From Ursus arctos (Eukaryota > Chordata > Mammalia > Carnivora > Ursidae), in NCBI RefSeq assembly GCF_023065955.2, contig NW_026622974.1, positions 36,735,718 through 36,799,717 on the forward strand: a stretch of 64,000 nucleotides of DNA, written 5' to 3'. Each line of letters starts with the position of its first letter. The stretch's first letter is position 1. A program made the translations under genes and the position numbers. The notes beneath the pieces are model-generated. The model saw only the letters and a program-made list of their open reading frames with translations. It searched no databases and was not told where the DNA came from. Shown one piece after another: positions 43,455 through 53,669 of the stretch.

Positions 43455-43630
43455 GTGTCTGTGATGGGGCAGACTTTCAACATTTATGATCTGACTTTAA
43501 TTCTATGAAGTAGTTATTCCCATTTTACAGCTGGGAAACTGAGGTAGAGAGAGCTTGTATAGTTCATTCAAATTCACACAACTGAAAACTGATGGAGTCA
43601 GAATTTAATCAAAGGCCAGAATGACTCTAA
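43455..43630 (+). mobile_element. MIR SINE
   Basis: GATGGGGCAGACTTTCAACA, ATTCTATGAAGTAGTTATTC, CCATTTTACAGCTGGGAAAC (43521-43540), TGAGGTAGAGAGAGCTTG and GATGGAGTCAGAATTTAATC follow MIR order. Confidence 0.85.
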
Positions 43631-43920
43631 AAGACTTTTCCTACAACATCAGAGCACTGGAAAAAAGTCTCTGACGCTCTATTCTTTACAGAAAGATCTC
43701 ATAACTTCATGGCTGACCCCCAACAGATCTGGTGGTCTTGTCATGATCACAGATGTCACATGAAAGCAAGTAGCACTAGCAGCTTCTGATAATCTACTTT
43801 GTGACTGACTATTCCTCTGGAATGTCTTGACCATTTTATCCCCATATCTCACCCTAGTGACATTTTCCCTCACCTCTAGGACTGAAGTAACTAACAATGC
43901 ACTTATTTTCAGAAATGAGT

Positions 43921-44117
43921 TTTTTTTAAAGGATTCATTTACTTATTTGAGAGAGAGAGAGAGAGAGCATGCAGGGAGGAGGGGTAGAGGGAGAGAGAAT
44001 CTGAAACAGGCTCTGAGCACAGAGCCCAACTTGGGGCTCAATCTCAGGACCCTGAGATCACAACCTGAACTGAAACCAAGAGTCAGACGCTCAACTGACT
44101 GACCCCCCAGACGCCCC
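43921..44117 (-). mobile_element. Older CAN-SINE
   Basis: A T-rich tail lies left, then GAGAGAGAGAGAGAGCATGC, GAAACAGGCTCTGAGCACAG, CCCAACTTGGGGCTCAATC, CTGAACTGAAACCAAGAGTC and CTGACTGACCCCCCAGACGC. The head is diverged (GACCCCCCAG for GAGCCACCCAG). The 'GAAACCAAGAGTC' block marks an older subfamily than the copies at 2328 or 27380. Confidence 0.9.
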
Positions 44118-44119
44118 TC

Positions 44120-45059
44120 GGAACTGAGAATTTAGAGAAGCTCTGCGCTCTTTGACAAAAGCTCACTCCTCTCTACCCAGCGTGGCCATTCTTAAAATGG
44201 AGGCCCTGAAATCACAGGGGTATTTTTGAGTTATTTGGTTATTTGAATGTTGGTCTGTAAGAGTTATCAAAATATTTAATCAGGTTAAATGGAAACCATA
44301 CCATTACTTGAGAAATATTTTGTCGGCTAATTAAAACATCAAGGTTCTTTGTGTTTTTACTAGAATTATGGTATGAAATACGTCTTTCATTCATTAAAAT
44401 GGGAGAAATAATGATTAGCCTTTTAAATACAGTATATTTTATACCGTACAGTATACGGTAGGGAAAAAATGTCTTTTCATGACAGTAATGACAGTACTGA
44501 GGGATGACCTGATAAAGTAACTCCTTGGTGGCAGAGAAAAAACCAAGGAAATAATTGACATTAATTGCTTCAACTCAGCACTGACAGGAAGGCAGCTTAG
44601 GGATGATACACACTCCTTTAGAAACAGGAGATGAAAGTGATTAACCCAAGATTGCCCAAAACATTGGCCAACATAAGGAACAGACCCCAGATCATCTGAT
44701 TTCAAGCTCTTGATGTCCCCTAAAATATGCTAGCTCACTCATGTTGTGTGCAGAAGCTCTTCCCTAGAAAATTATTCAAAGTTCTGAGAACCTGGTTAAA
44801 TTTCTAACCCTTCTGCAATTAGATGAGCACGTGTCATACTGTAGGTCTTCAAAGATAAATAGTGAAGTGCCGAGGGAAACAAAATTCATCCAAATTAATT
44901 GGATATTACAGGTAAATGTTTGGGTCTAGACCTCCTACACAATTGGGCAAAGCATCCACTTCGTCGGCCACAGAATTTAGATATAGTGGATAGACAGACA
45001 CACAGCCCCCAAAGAGATTTGTCAATGAGTAGTTAAGAAGCAATATCTCATTTTCACGG
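44120..45059. other. Unassigned; short MIR-like trace
   Basis: AGGAACAGACCCCAGATCATCTG near 44675-44698 may be the end of a decayed MIR. The rest is AT-rich and unrecognised. Confidence 0.35.
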
Positions 45060-45700
45060 AAAACTGTAACCCATGAATAATTTGTAACTTTAAACACAGT
45101 TTATTTGGTGTCCTGTTTTCCCCCATTACGTTGTTTCCCATATGGAAATGAAAGATCTTAAAAAGAGTCTGCTACTTGGAGTTTTCACCATATTTTTTGT
45201 TGCAGGAATGAGGTCAAGACACTCTGAAGAAAGTTGGGTCCATGGGCCAAAATGACAGTTACAGCTAAATGAAACAAAAAATTAAAGGGTGAAAACTTTA
45301 TTCAGTTCAGATATTAAGTCTTAAAGCAAAGAAATAGCTTTCCACAAATCTGTAATGGACACCAATTTAATCCCCTCTGTTATTAGCTTTTGAAACTCTT
45401 ATCACAGTGTATTTTGGCGGCCAACCAAAACCAGGATGTTCAGCTTAATAGGTTTAACCTGAATTTTTAAGATTTCCCCTCTTTTGCCATTCAAAGCATA
45501 CAATTAAACCTCTGGTGAACCACTGATAACATTTCTCTAGGCCAAATTTGCCTTTGGATACAAAAGAAACATTCCTGGAGAATGACATAATGTTGCCACT
45601 GGGCCAAAACATGTTGCAGAACATTTTTGCAAATGACAAAATATATTGTTTCAGGATTATATGCAGCATCGGGCTCCGTCACTAACCCGATATTAGCCTG
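45060..45700. promoter_or_regulatory. Candidate conserved non-coding regulatory block
   Basis: A repeat-free 640-bp stretch. It contains CCATATGGAAATG near 45138 (E-box), TTTAATCCCC at 45366-45375 (OTX/PITX-like TAATCCC), ACTCTTATCACAG near 45395 (GATA-like) and GGCCAACCAAAACC near 45419. Reading frames are short. Its complexity and lack of repeat scars in a repeat-dense window make it a plausible conserved element; this is inference. Confidence 0.3.
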
Positions 45701-45939
45701 CTGGGACTACAATGACATACTTCGTGGCCAGAGGGGGTGTGCGGTTCGTAGGGATGTCTTTGTGAGACCATCTGTCCCTACATCGTCACACACAGTCTCC
45801 ATCATTAACGATGGCACCATGAGAACCAGAACTCTAATTCAAAGATTGTATGCTAATATGTGCTATTAGAATTCCCTTCTGACAGTCAACAGGAACATTC
45901 CCTCAGTCAATCCTAGCCTGAACTATTGGATCAAAGAAA

Positions 45940-46035
45940 ATAATACATTTGTCCAGCAAATATTTACTGATTACCTAAACTGCCTCTGGCACTATGTAAG
46001 GAGCTAAGGCTGTGGGGATCGTACTGAGCTTTCAG
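45940..46035 (-). mobile_element. Possible L2 terminal fragment
   Basis: CCAGCAAATATTTACTGATTAC followed by CTGGCACTATGTAAGGAGCT and GCTGTGGGGATCGTACTGAG resembles reversed L2 termini (ATTTATTGAGCACCTACTATGTGCC...GGGGATAC). Short and diverged. Confidence 0.35.
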
Positions 46036-46129
46036 TCTTCTGGGTTACAAAAACAGTAATGGACAACTCCTGCCAATGGATGCCTAGGTGTACCTGTGAG
46101 AACTATGGAGAAGACGCATGGCGGACGGC

Positions 46130-46315
46130 TCAGGGCGCTGTAGCTATGGCAGCTTGGGTAAGTTGCCTGATTTCTCTGGGCTTCTTTTCCTTATTTTTAA
46201 ACGGAGTTAATGATGGTCCCTGTCTCCGAGGACTGCTGTGGGGATTATATGAGATGATCAGTGTAAAAGCTCACAACAGCGCTTGTCGTATAGCATGCTA
46301 GCTATTGTTACTGCC
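46130..46315 (+). mobile_element. MIR SINE
   Basis: GGTAAGTTGCCTGATTTCTC (46158-46177), TGGGCTTCTTTTCC, GGGATTATATGAGATGATCA (46242-46261), GTGTAAAAGCTCACAACAGC and GCTAGCTATTGTTACT follow MIR read toward the GTAAGCACTCAATAAATG end. The GT in GGTAAGT should not be mistaken for a splice donor. Confidence 0.75.
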
Positions 46316-46365
46316 ACGCCTCCTATTTCATCACCAGTAGTAAAGGAGGTTGGAAAGGCCTTCCC

Positions 46366-46535
46366 GGGGCACCTGGGTGGCTCAGTCGTTAAGCATCTGC
46401 CTTGGCTCAGGGCGTGTTCCTGGTGTCCTGGGGAGCCTGCTTCCTCCTCTCCCACTCCCCCTGCTTGTGTTCCCTCTCTCGCTGACTGTATCTCTCTCTC
46501 TCTGTCAAATAAATAAATAAAATCTTTAAAAAAAA
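46366..46535 (+). mobile_element. CAN-SINE with internal deletion of the B-box segment
   Basis: The head GGGGCACCTGGGTGGCTCAG, the A-box-like TGGCTCAGTCG, GGCTCAGGGCGTG and the bear/seal-type 3' half (CTCCCACTCCCCCTGC) with AAATAAATAAATAAAATC and A tail are present. The GGGATCGAGCCCCACATCGG-type segment carrying the B box is deleted between TGGTGTCCTGG and GGAGCCTGC. A weak target duplication is AAAGGCCTTC / AAAGGCATTC. Confidence 0.9.
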
Positions 46536-46809
46536 AAAGGCATTCAAATGTCCTGTGGAGCATAGCAAGGAGAAGAACCCCCAAAAAGCTGGCACATGAA
46601 CACTGAGATGAAAAGTGAGGCTGGGGAAGTAGAAAGTATTGAATGGATGTATTTAACCCAACTAAGATATTTACTGGGGATTTGTAAACACCCCAAAAAT
46701 GGTATTTCCATTTAAAGTGGGAATCCTAATTGTACGATACCACGTTGACCAAACATAGCATATTTCTGTTCCTATAACGTCAGACTTACAGAGTCATTCA
46801 CTCACTTAT

Positions 46810-47200
46810 CTGTGTTACAATCCATTCAACATTTACTGAATTCATTCTCTGGGTCAAGCATGGTGTGAGGTGCTGAAGTTACAAAGATGGACAAAGTAGC
46901 ATCACTGCCATGGGAAGGGAGATAGAAATATGAACGGATAAAATAACTCCTAGAATTACTAAAAAGAGAGATGCACCGATTTCTAGAAAGACGGGAAAGA
47001 TCCACTAACTCTGTGGAGAAGTGGGGAGGGCATTAAGGAACAGTTTTTGAGGTATGAAGAATACACAGAAGGGGGGAAAAAGAGGAGGGAGGGAAGCACA
47101 GGTCCTGAAGGGGAAACAGCATGCAGGAGTGTGGGGTGGGCAGCAAGGCGATGCAGGGAGAATCCACAGGCGACAGCTGGGGATGGTGGGAGAGGTCCAG
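46810..47200 (-). mobile_element. L2 LINE relic, reverse orientation
   Basis: GTCAAGCATGGTGTGAGGTG (46853 on), CTGAAGTTACAAAGATGGAC, AAGTAGCATCACTGCC and GAAGGGGAAACAGCATGCAG (47107-47126) correspond to reversed L2 3' sequence in order. Diverged, with limits uncertain. Confidence 0.5.
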
Positions 47201-47689
47201 GGGATGAGGGCTTTCTGTGATTTTGTTCTTTGGCAACCTGGAACTGAAAGAGTATAGCAGAGGCTTCATCACGGGGGCAAACAAGGACCCTTCCATTTTC
47301 TGACTCTGGGTCACTGGGACAAAGGTCGTGCATGCACCAATGTGCTCCGTGCTCTGGTGCTGCTGACTTCTCGGCTGTACCATCCCAGCTGCCTCCTGCT
47401 GAGGGGAGGCTGAAGGACTGAAAAGGACAGAACTGGCTCCCAGCCTTGTTGCCAAGAGTAAAAGACTCAGAACCCCTGCAGATTGATAAACTGAATCATT
47501 GTACGAACCAGAAGGCAGGAATATTTGATGTCATTTATCAAAATCTCACCATATTAGGGTAACTCACCAAAAACAAGACGCAAAGCCATACCTGAAGGAG
47601 AGCCTCCAATTCGGGGAGAAATGGAGGAGGTGTAGAGGACGAGCTGAAAGGAAGAACACCAAATGTTCAAGGGTGTTTTCTCTGAATGT

Positions 47690-47790
47690 TGACATAACAA
47701 GTGATTTTATTTGCTTCTCTTTGTTTTGTGGGATTTTCCAAATTTTCTTCAAAAATATACATCGATTTGATGATCAGAATAAAACGTAAT
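47690..47790 (+). mobile_element. Possible L1 3' terminus
   Basis: GGGATTTTCCAAATTTTCTTC (47731 on), AAAAATATACATCGATTTGA and TGATCAGAATAAAAC resemble L1 3' ends of the type ATTTTCTAAATTTTCTACAA...ATGTATTACTTTTATAATCAG followed by A-rich tail. The 5S pseudogene is inserted at its end. Confidence 0.45.
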
Positions 47791-47791
47791 A

Positions 47792-47881
47792 GTCTATGGC
47801 CATACCATCCTGAATGCGCCCAATAGCGTCTGGTCTCAGAAGCTAAGCAGGGCCGGGCCCGGTTAGTACTTGGATGGGAGA
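47792..47881 (+). pseudogene. 5S rRNA pseudogene, 3'-truncated
   Basis: The first 90 or so bases match 5S rRNA from its 5' end: GTCTATGGCCATACCATCC, GCGTCTGGTCTCAGAAGC, TAAGCAGGGCCGGGCC and TTAGTACTTGGATGGGAG. By my alignment from memory about ten substitutions separate it from the mammalian 5S sequence. Several look like CpG decay (TACGG to TATGG, AACGC to AATGC, CTCGG to CTCAG). The last ~30 bases, including the end of internal box C and the terminator, are missing, so it is not expected to give a normal 5S transcript. Direct repeats AGAATAAAAC flank it at 47776-47785 and 47879-47888, which indicates retroposition. The right repeat shares its AG with the last bases of the 5S match. Confidence 0.93.
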
Positions 47882-47889
47882 ATAAAACA

Positions 47890-49725
47890 TCATAATTGAA
47901 AGTCATATTAAATAAGCACCATCAGTAGTCTGGATAAGGTGGAGGGAACATGGGAAGGAACCCTGGGCCCACCAATTTGTGAGCCTTTGGAGCCAATTAT
48001 TCAATAGCTTGTAAATACCTTTAATTCATGCCGCCAGATCACCTCTCAACATTTATGTCAAATATAACGTGGATGATTAAGGGAGGTAGGAACAATAAAC
48101 CCCAATCCCAAGATAATTCCTGTAAAGCACCTACTAGAGGGGTGATAGACCATAAATGACAGTTAGCTCCTTTTCCTGAAACTCAGTGACTTTCTCTCTC
48201 ATAGAGGAGAGGACACTATTGGCAAAGTAGTGAGACCACATAACCACAAGAAGTTTAAAGGAATATGGAGCCTTCCTACTGAGTAGAGAGCACGAAAATG
48301 CAGTCCCTTGTGAACAAGCCCTGAGGGGAATGGAAGCATGTCAATTACGGCAAATTTCAGATTATAGAGCACTACAGCACATTTGAAGCAAAAGTGACTT
48401 GCTTGGCCAAGAATGGGCACATGGGCATGTCTAAATCCCTAACCTACGGCTCAACTGTTAACCCTCACATCTAACATGCAGCATCGTGCTCCGCCGAATA
48501 CCTTGTAAACCCAATTGTGCATAAATTATCATTATTATTTTTTAAGAGGTGAGTTGTTTTGGATGAAATAAGAAGGAAAGCCAAACCAAAAAAGAAAGTG
48601 GGGGCAGTGGGGTGGGGGAAGAGACAGAAAGAGAGAGAGAGAGAGGGGAGGGGAAAAAAGGAAAAGAAACACTTGAATACATGCAATTGCAACCATTTGC
48701 TTAAGACTGGGAACATGAATGGGAGAAATCATGCAAAATCTGAATGCTTGAGAATCTCCTGATTTCAGCTAAGGTCAGAAGGTCAACGTCATTTTGAGTA
48801 GTGAAATTCATCAGCTTGTAAAAGTACAGTAAAATAAGACACTGAGCCGTGAAAGGGGGTACGTGTCTCCTTCCGTGACCAGTTACATTGATCCCTCTAC
48901 GTCGCCATCCTTCTTGAGTATAACCAAAGGAGCTTTTCACCTCAGTCTCTGGCACTTTCTGTCTCATTCTCGTTCTATCATACCCAAAGCACACTCTCTC
49001 CAACTCCTCCAGGATGGCTTCTCTCTTTACTTAATTTAACAGCACTATCCGAGAACCCCAGAAAAATCCAGAGATGTTTCTCAAAGGAAAAGTATCAAAT
49101 TTATGCCTTGCAAGTAAGGGTTTCATTTTTATAATGCAGAATCAAAATGTTTACTGGAGTGAAAGAATTAATAGCCTAATCAGCTAACTTTTCCTTATTA
49201 GAAGGACTTGGGGCTGTAACTTGAAGTGAAATCATTCTCCTGATCCCAATGCCAGTTCCAGCTTGTTGACTTTAATGGGGAAGTATAACACTTGGAAATG
49301 TGAAACACAGTGGGTAATATTTGTATGAAATCCTCAAGAACTATGGTACTTTGCTCATGTGGAGTACTATGGCATCCTGCCTGGATCAGGGAACAAACAG
49401 TTTAGCACATTAACACTTTTAGGAAACATGCATATAATTTGCTTTGAATGTGGTCTTTGACTTCTAGGAGGAATACCTAATGATTTTCAAACTGACAGAC
49501 TTCTTTATAAAGCATTTCTTTAAAAAGGTGGTGCCTGCTAAGAAGCTCCTAGCATCAGCATTCTAGAACAAGTATGAACTCCCCTTTTGAACAGGAAGAA
49601 GTCCACTAGAGGAAGTTCCAAAGAAATGCCCTAAAACTATGAGTAAGGTAATTTTAAAATAGTTCTTAGGCTGGTCTTCAATTATATATTTTTAAAGTAT
49701 GTCTTACCTGTAAGTCTTTAATGCC
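47890..49725. other. Unassigned, with a purine-rich patch and a possible conserved block
   Basis: The segment 48598-48668 is nearly all purine (GTGGGGG..., then GAGAGAGAGAGAGAGGGGAG). 49080-49450 is repeat-free and contains AAGAATTAATAGCCTAATCAG and GACTTTAATGGGGAAG, composition typical of conserved non-coding DNA. Nothing else is recognised. Confidence 0.35.
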
Positions 49726-49734
49726 AGGAGTGTA

Positions 49735-49950
49735 TCTGAAAACTATATTCACATCAACTCATGTAACCCTCACAATAGCCCCACGAGCCATGAATTACCA
49801 TTATTCTCATTTTAGAGATAAAACCATGGTGGCACAGAGAGGTTAAAAAAAAAAAAAAAACTTGTCAAATTCATTCATCTAATAATTGGAAAAGCCTGAG
49901 CAATCTGACTCCAGAGCCTGTGGTCTTAACCACTATACCATAGTGACTTT
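49735..49950 (+). mobile_element. MIR SINE with poly-A insertion
   Basis: AACTCATGTAACCCTCACAA (49756-49775), TAGCCCCACGAGCCATGAAT, TACCATTATTCTCATTTTAG, GGCACAGAGAGGTT, then an A run of about 17 (49846-49860), and CTGACTCCAGAGCCTGTGGTC with TTAACCACTATACC follow MIR nearly to its end. The A run lies where GAAGTAACTTGCC is expected. Confidence 0.9.
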
Positions 49951-49959
49951 ATGCATGGA

Positions 49960-50375
49960 TGGGTTGAGAGCTTGAAAAATCTTGTAAATAAGTAAATATA
50001 AATATTATTGTTAACAGCATTAAAGGTCCAACTTCCCCCTCCCTATTTCTTTTGTAAGTTGGAGAGACTGTGTTTACCATTTAATGGCGCTCAAGCTAAC
50101 CGTGTTAATGAGGTTGATATACACTGGTGGATTGTAATTTTGCTCACGCACGATGATTCCATTACTAGAGGTAAAATATTAACCAATATCAATGGGGGAT
50201 TTAATCCCTAAATTGATACAAAAATTCATCAGTAGCTTTGCTTATAATGTTAAAATAAGAATTTTTGTTTCCTCTTATTTCCTTTATCATTCTCCATCAG
50301 TTTCCATGACTCAAATTTCAGTATGGAATTAGAATTTAAATGATCCACAGACATAACCCACTGCATGGTGGTGGT
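49960..50375. other. Unassigned AT-rich sequence
   Basis: TTAACAGCATTAAAG and AATGAGGTTGATATACACTG occur in repeat-free sequence. No feature can be supported. Confidence 0.35.
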
Positions 50376-50381
50376 GGTCAT

Positions 50382-50490
50382 GAAGAAGAAGAAGGAGGAG
50401 GAGGAGGGGGTGGTGGGGAGGAGGAAGAGGAATAGGAAGAGGAGAAGGGGAAGAGGAGGAGAAGAAGGAGGAAGAGGAGGGAAGTGGGAG
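50382..50490. repeat. Homopurine (GAA/GGA)n tract, about 110 bp
   Basis: An almost unbroken run of GAAGAAGAAG, GGAGGAGGAGGAGG, GAAGAGG and GGGAAG on the plus strand, flanked by GGTGGTGGTGG on both sides (50368 on and 50490 on). Such mirror-like polypurine DNA can form triplex structures and G-rich parts may form quadruplexes. The minus-strand open frame here encodes only low-complexity Pro/Ser/Leu and is not a gene. Confidence 0.95.
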
Positions 50491-50499
50491 TGGTGGTGG

Positions 50500-51470
50500 A
50501 AATTTTGGTGATGAAATGATCAATGGTGAGGGAGATGAGGGTGAATTTTGATATTACAGAAAGCTAAGGTGGAAAAAATATACGGAGCCTGAGTAGACAA
50601 AGCAGACCTAGGTCTGCGCCAACCTTCCAAACACTGAAGCAAATCCCATCTCGAGGAAACAAGGCAGGATTGATAGCTAAAAAGATCCCTGCCAAGTTTT
50701 GGCATCCTGACGTTACATGCATACAGAAGTACATGTACTTCCAGGAGAGAAGGTTACTTTTCCAGCATCTTTTCCCTCTGTACCCCTGCCCTCCAAGTAA
50801 CATTTAAACAGTATTACTTGGACCGTTTCTCCTCACAGACTCAAACTAACCCAGATGAAGGAAGCATCTAGACACCACTATCAATGAGGGTTATGACTCA
50901 GGTTAACCAAATGCATGTGGGGTAACGGAAGGCAGGTGGATATTACTTCTTCCTAGGGGACTTTTTTCTTACTTTTGTTTTATCTAGCAGAGCTGTTATT
51001 TCCCCCTTAATCGTTGTCTTCTGACCATCTTCTTCCCAAGCACCATATTCTATTTGGTATCTTAAGAGACCACACATGGAGGTCCACACATTGAAAATAA
51101 GAAATAACCTAAGAATACATGAGAAATCAACATAAGGCCTGCAAACTTAACCAGACTGTCTAATAAACTCCATACTAAAAACTAGACCATAAAAGATTGG
51201 ATTCTTCATCAGATTTTCCCTTTCTGAAACTTCAACTGATATGCTGAAGCATTCATTCTGGGTAATTGGAATCAGAACATTTGGAATACAATTTTTTCTC
51301 TCCCTGTTCCAATTCTCATCTTCATTTTTTTTATGAATACTTGCAGCCCATCTGTCTATTTTCTTTGATGAATTATTGAGAATTGTCTGATGAAATCATT
51401 GTTCCCTTTTTCCAGCCTTAAACTAGCCAGTCAAGGGTCCTGAGAAAAAGAAAATTGTTGCGGATTTGTG
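50500..51470. other. Unassigned sequence
   Basis: No named repeat or gene. Composition is ordinary. Confidence 0.4.
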
Positions 51471-51475
51471 TTTTA

Positions 51476-51700
51476 TTTTATTTTATTGAAGATTTTCTGA
51501 TTTATTTCAGAGAGAGAGAATGCATGTTCACGTGGAGGGGGGAAGGGCAGAGGGAGAAGGAGAGAGAGAATCTAAAGGAGGCTCCATGCTCAGCAGGGAG
51601 CCTGATGCAGGGCTCGGTCTGAAGACCCTGAGATAATGATCTGATCAAGAGTTGGAAATCGAGTCGGCTGCTTAACTGACTGAGCCACCCAGGTGCCCCT
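51476..51700 (-). mobile_element. Older CAN-SINE
   Basis: A TTTTATTTTATTTTATT tail lies left, then GAGAGAGAGAATGCATG, GAGGCTCCATGCTCAGCAGG, CCTGATGCAGGGCTCGGTC and ...CTGAGCCACCCAGGTGCCCC ending at 51700. Likely target duplications are GGATTTGTGTTTTA (51462-51475) and GCATTTGTGTTCTA (51701-51714). It is an older subfamily member. Confidence 0.92.
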
Positions 51701-51749
51701 GCATTTGTGTTCTAGATCAATCCTTTCAGAGTCTCAGAAGAGCAGATTC

Positions 51750-52160
51750 CAGGTGGCTGAGGTTGGAAGCCGGAAGTCCAGGTTGGAGGCTGTGGTAGCC
51801 CAGGTAAAGCTGACGAGCTGGGGAGCCAGGACAGTCGAGTCAGGATGGGGAAGGTAGGAAAGACTAAAAAATTAGATTTAACAATTGAATGAATATGTAG
51901 GGAAAGGAGACAGAGAATCTGGAGGAAAAGCAGGTTCAGGAACAAAGATAAAGATTTCATTCTCAAACAAGTTGAGTTTGTGGTCCCTGTTGGTGAATCA
52001 GGTAAAAAGGTCCAGCAGAGAGTTGTACTGACGTGAAAGTCGGGGAGAAGTCTGTGGAGGCGTCAGCAGCCTGCAGGTGCCTACAATGAGAGCAGACGAG
52101 ATCACTCAAGGGGAGTTCACGGTGTGAGCAAGCGGGAGCTCAAGGACGGAACGCTCAGCA
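51750..52160 (-). mobile_element. L2 LINE relic from the reverse-transcriptase end
   Basis: GAAAAGCAGGTTCAGGAAC (51925 on), CATTCTCAAACAAGTTGAGTT, GGTCCAGCAGAGAGTTG and GAGATCACTCAAGGGGAG correspond to reversed L2 coding blocks in order, as in the copies at 1560 and 15080. No frame survives. Confidence 0.55.
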
Positions 52161-52164
52161 AGAA

Positions 52165-53055
52165 AGACGTAAGGGGGAGGAAAGAACAAAGCGCCTGTGC
52201 GTGATAATGTGCCAGCTACAGTCTGTTAATAGTCAGGACTGGCCTCACCCTTCTAAGCGGTACTGCAGGGGCTGAAAGCGTAGAAACCTCATCTGTCCAA
52301 ATCCCTGGACAGTAATGTTTCATTTAGATTCTGTAGATAGGAGGCACTTACATGTGAAGTAGAAGATGTGGTTCCCCGAGGGCATGGGTCGGTGGTGGAC
52401 TTGGAGATCTACCAGAAGCTTCTAGCAACGTCTTCAAATCATCCACCTCACTCTGCAGGCAGCTGAGTTTTGGGCTGTATTTTACTACAATTCTGTAAAG
52501 CTAGCAGCAGCTTCCTTAAACTCTGCTCCCTGAAGTGAAAGCCCCTAATACCCTATATTAAATCTCTTCCTGCTCAACATACAACGCAGTCTGTCTTGAT
52601 GAGCAAACCTTTCCTAATATGGAAAGAACAGAGCCACCGAGGTACAGAGACAGCAGGCTGACAGTACGTGTTACGTGAAAAAAGTAGAGACAAGGGCAAA
52701 GACACAATCTGGGGGGTAAAAAAAAACAACCCTTATGGCAAGAAAGGCAACATCTCAGATGGCAGGTGAAAGGAAGATGGGTCAAAGTCATGAACGAATG
52801 TGTGTATGTGTGCTTTCTGACAAGACGGACCTAAGTGTGTTTATAAACTGAGGCAAGAGCCATCACAAGGGGAGAAGGTGAAGATAAATGAAATAGTAAC
52901 CAGGACTGATGAAATCAGGTCCCAGAAAGAGTTAGGGTGACTGGCCGATAGGTTGGCCATAAGCAGGAGGAGGGATATTCTGTTCTTCTAAGACCATGGC
53001 AAGGAAAAGGAATATGCACCAGGAAGTTAAAAGAGGTTTGTCTCCATGAAGTAGG
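52165..53055. other. Unassigned; possibly more L2
   Basis: The plus strand is purine-rich in a manner reminiscent of reversed L2 sequence, but I cannot align blocks with confidence. Confidence 0.3.
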
Positions 53056-53059
53056 TTCC

Positions 53060-53590
53060 AAGTGCAGAGGACGTCTGTGTTTGGCCACCCAGCATCCATG
53101 TCACCCTCTTTTGGTAATCAAACCCTGCTTTCTCTTGCAGACCCACTCTTTCCCTTCTCAGCCCTGTAACTCTGGGATGGAGCTCACAACCCAGTCCTTA
53201 CCCAATTGGAACGTCACATTCCACTGTCTCTAGGGACTAGTCTAGGCCTGCGTGGCAACTGGGGCTAATAGCGTGTGATGGGATACTTGCTGCGGCTTCT
53301 GGTTAAGAGGCAGGTAAACTTTCCCACAGGGCTCCAGGCAGAAGGGATAGGAGTTATCTTGTTTCCGTGGTGGAAAGAGCCTCTCTGAGAATAGGGATAA
53401 ACGAAAGGTACAGAGCTAAGAGGAGACACCGAGGAAAATCCCGTCCTGGTGATTTAGATCAAGCCTCTGTTCTGAGCTTCATTTGAAGATAGGTCTTTTC
53501 TTGGACTTTTCAATTAATTTAACCAATAAATTCTACTTTTCCTTAAGCTCATTTGAGTTGGGTTTTCTCTCATTTGCTAAAAGAGTCCCA
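53060..53590 (+). mobile_element. Possible LTR/MaLR-like relic
   Basis: CCTGCTTTCTCTTGCAGACC (53126-53145), AATAGCGTGTGATGGGATAC, AGGTAAACTTTCCCACAGGG and the end TTGAGTTGGGTTTTCTCTCATTTGC (53554 on) resemble an old mammalian repeat ending in TTAGTTGGGTTTTCTGTTACTTGC. I cannot name the subfamily. Confidence 0.4.
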
Positions 53591-53635
53591 AACCATAGAG
53601 TGAGGCTGTCTGCTGAAAGTAAAGGAGGGTGGAGA

Positions 53636-53663
53636 TACATATATACATATATATATATATATT
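53636..53663. repeat. (TA)n microsatellite
   Basis: TACATATATACATATATATA and further TA units, about 28 bases. Confidence 0.9.
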
Positions 53664-53669
53664 TAAAGG

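Noticed and set aside
46154..46166. CTTGGGTAAGTTG looks like a strong splice donor.
   Set aside because: It falls inside a MIR element, whose consensus contains GGGCAAGTTAC/GGTAAGTTGCC-like sequence.
45660..48496. ATGCAGCATCGGGCTCCG near 45661 and ATGCAGCATCGTGCTCCG near 48477 match at 17 of 18 bases.
   Set aside because: A match of this length with one mismatch is expected about once by chance in a window of this size, and the flanks do not match.
50329..50523. A minus-strand frame encoding Pro/Ser/Leu/His runs.
   Set aside because: It is the translation of the homopurine tract and has no independent support.
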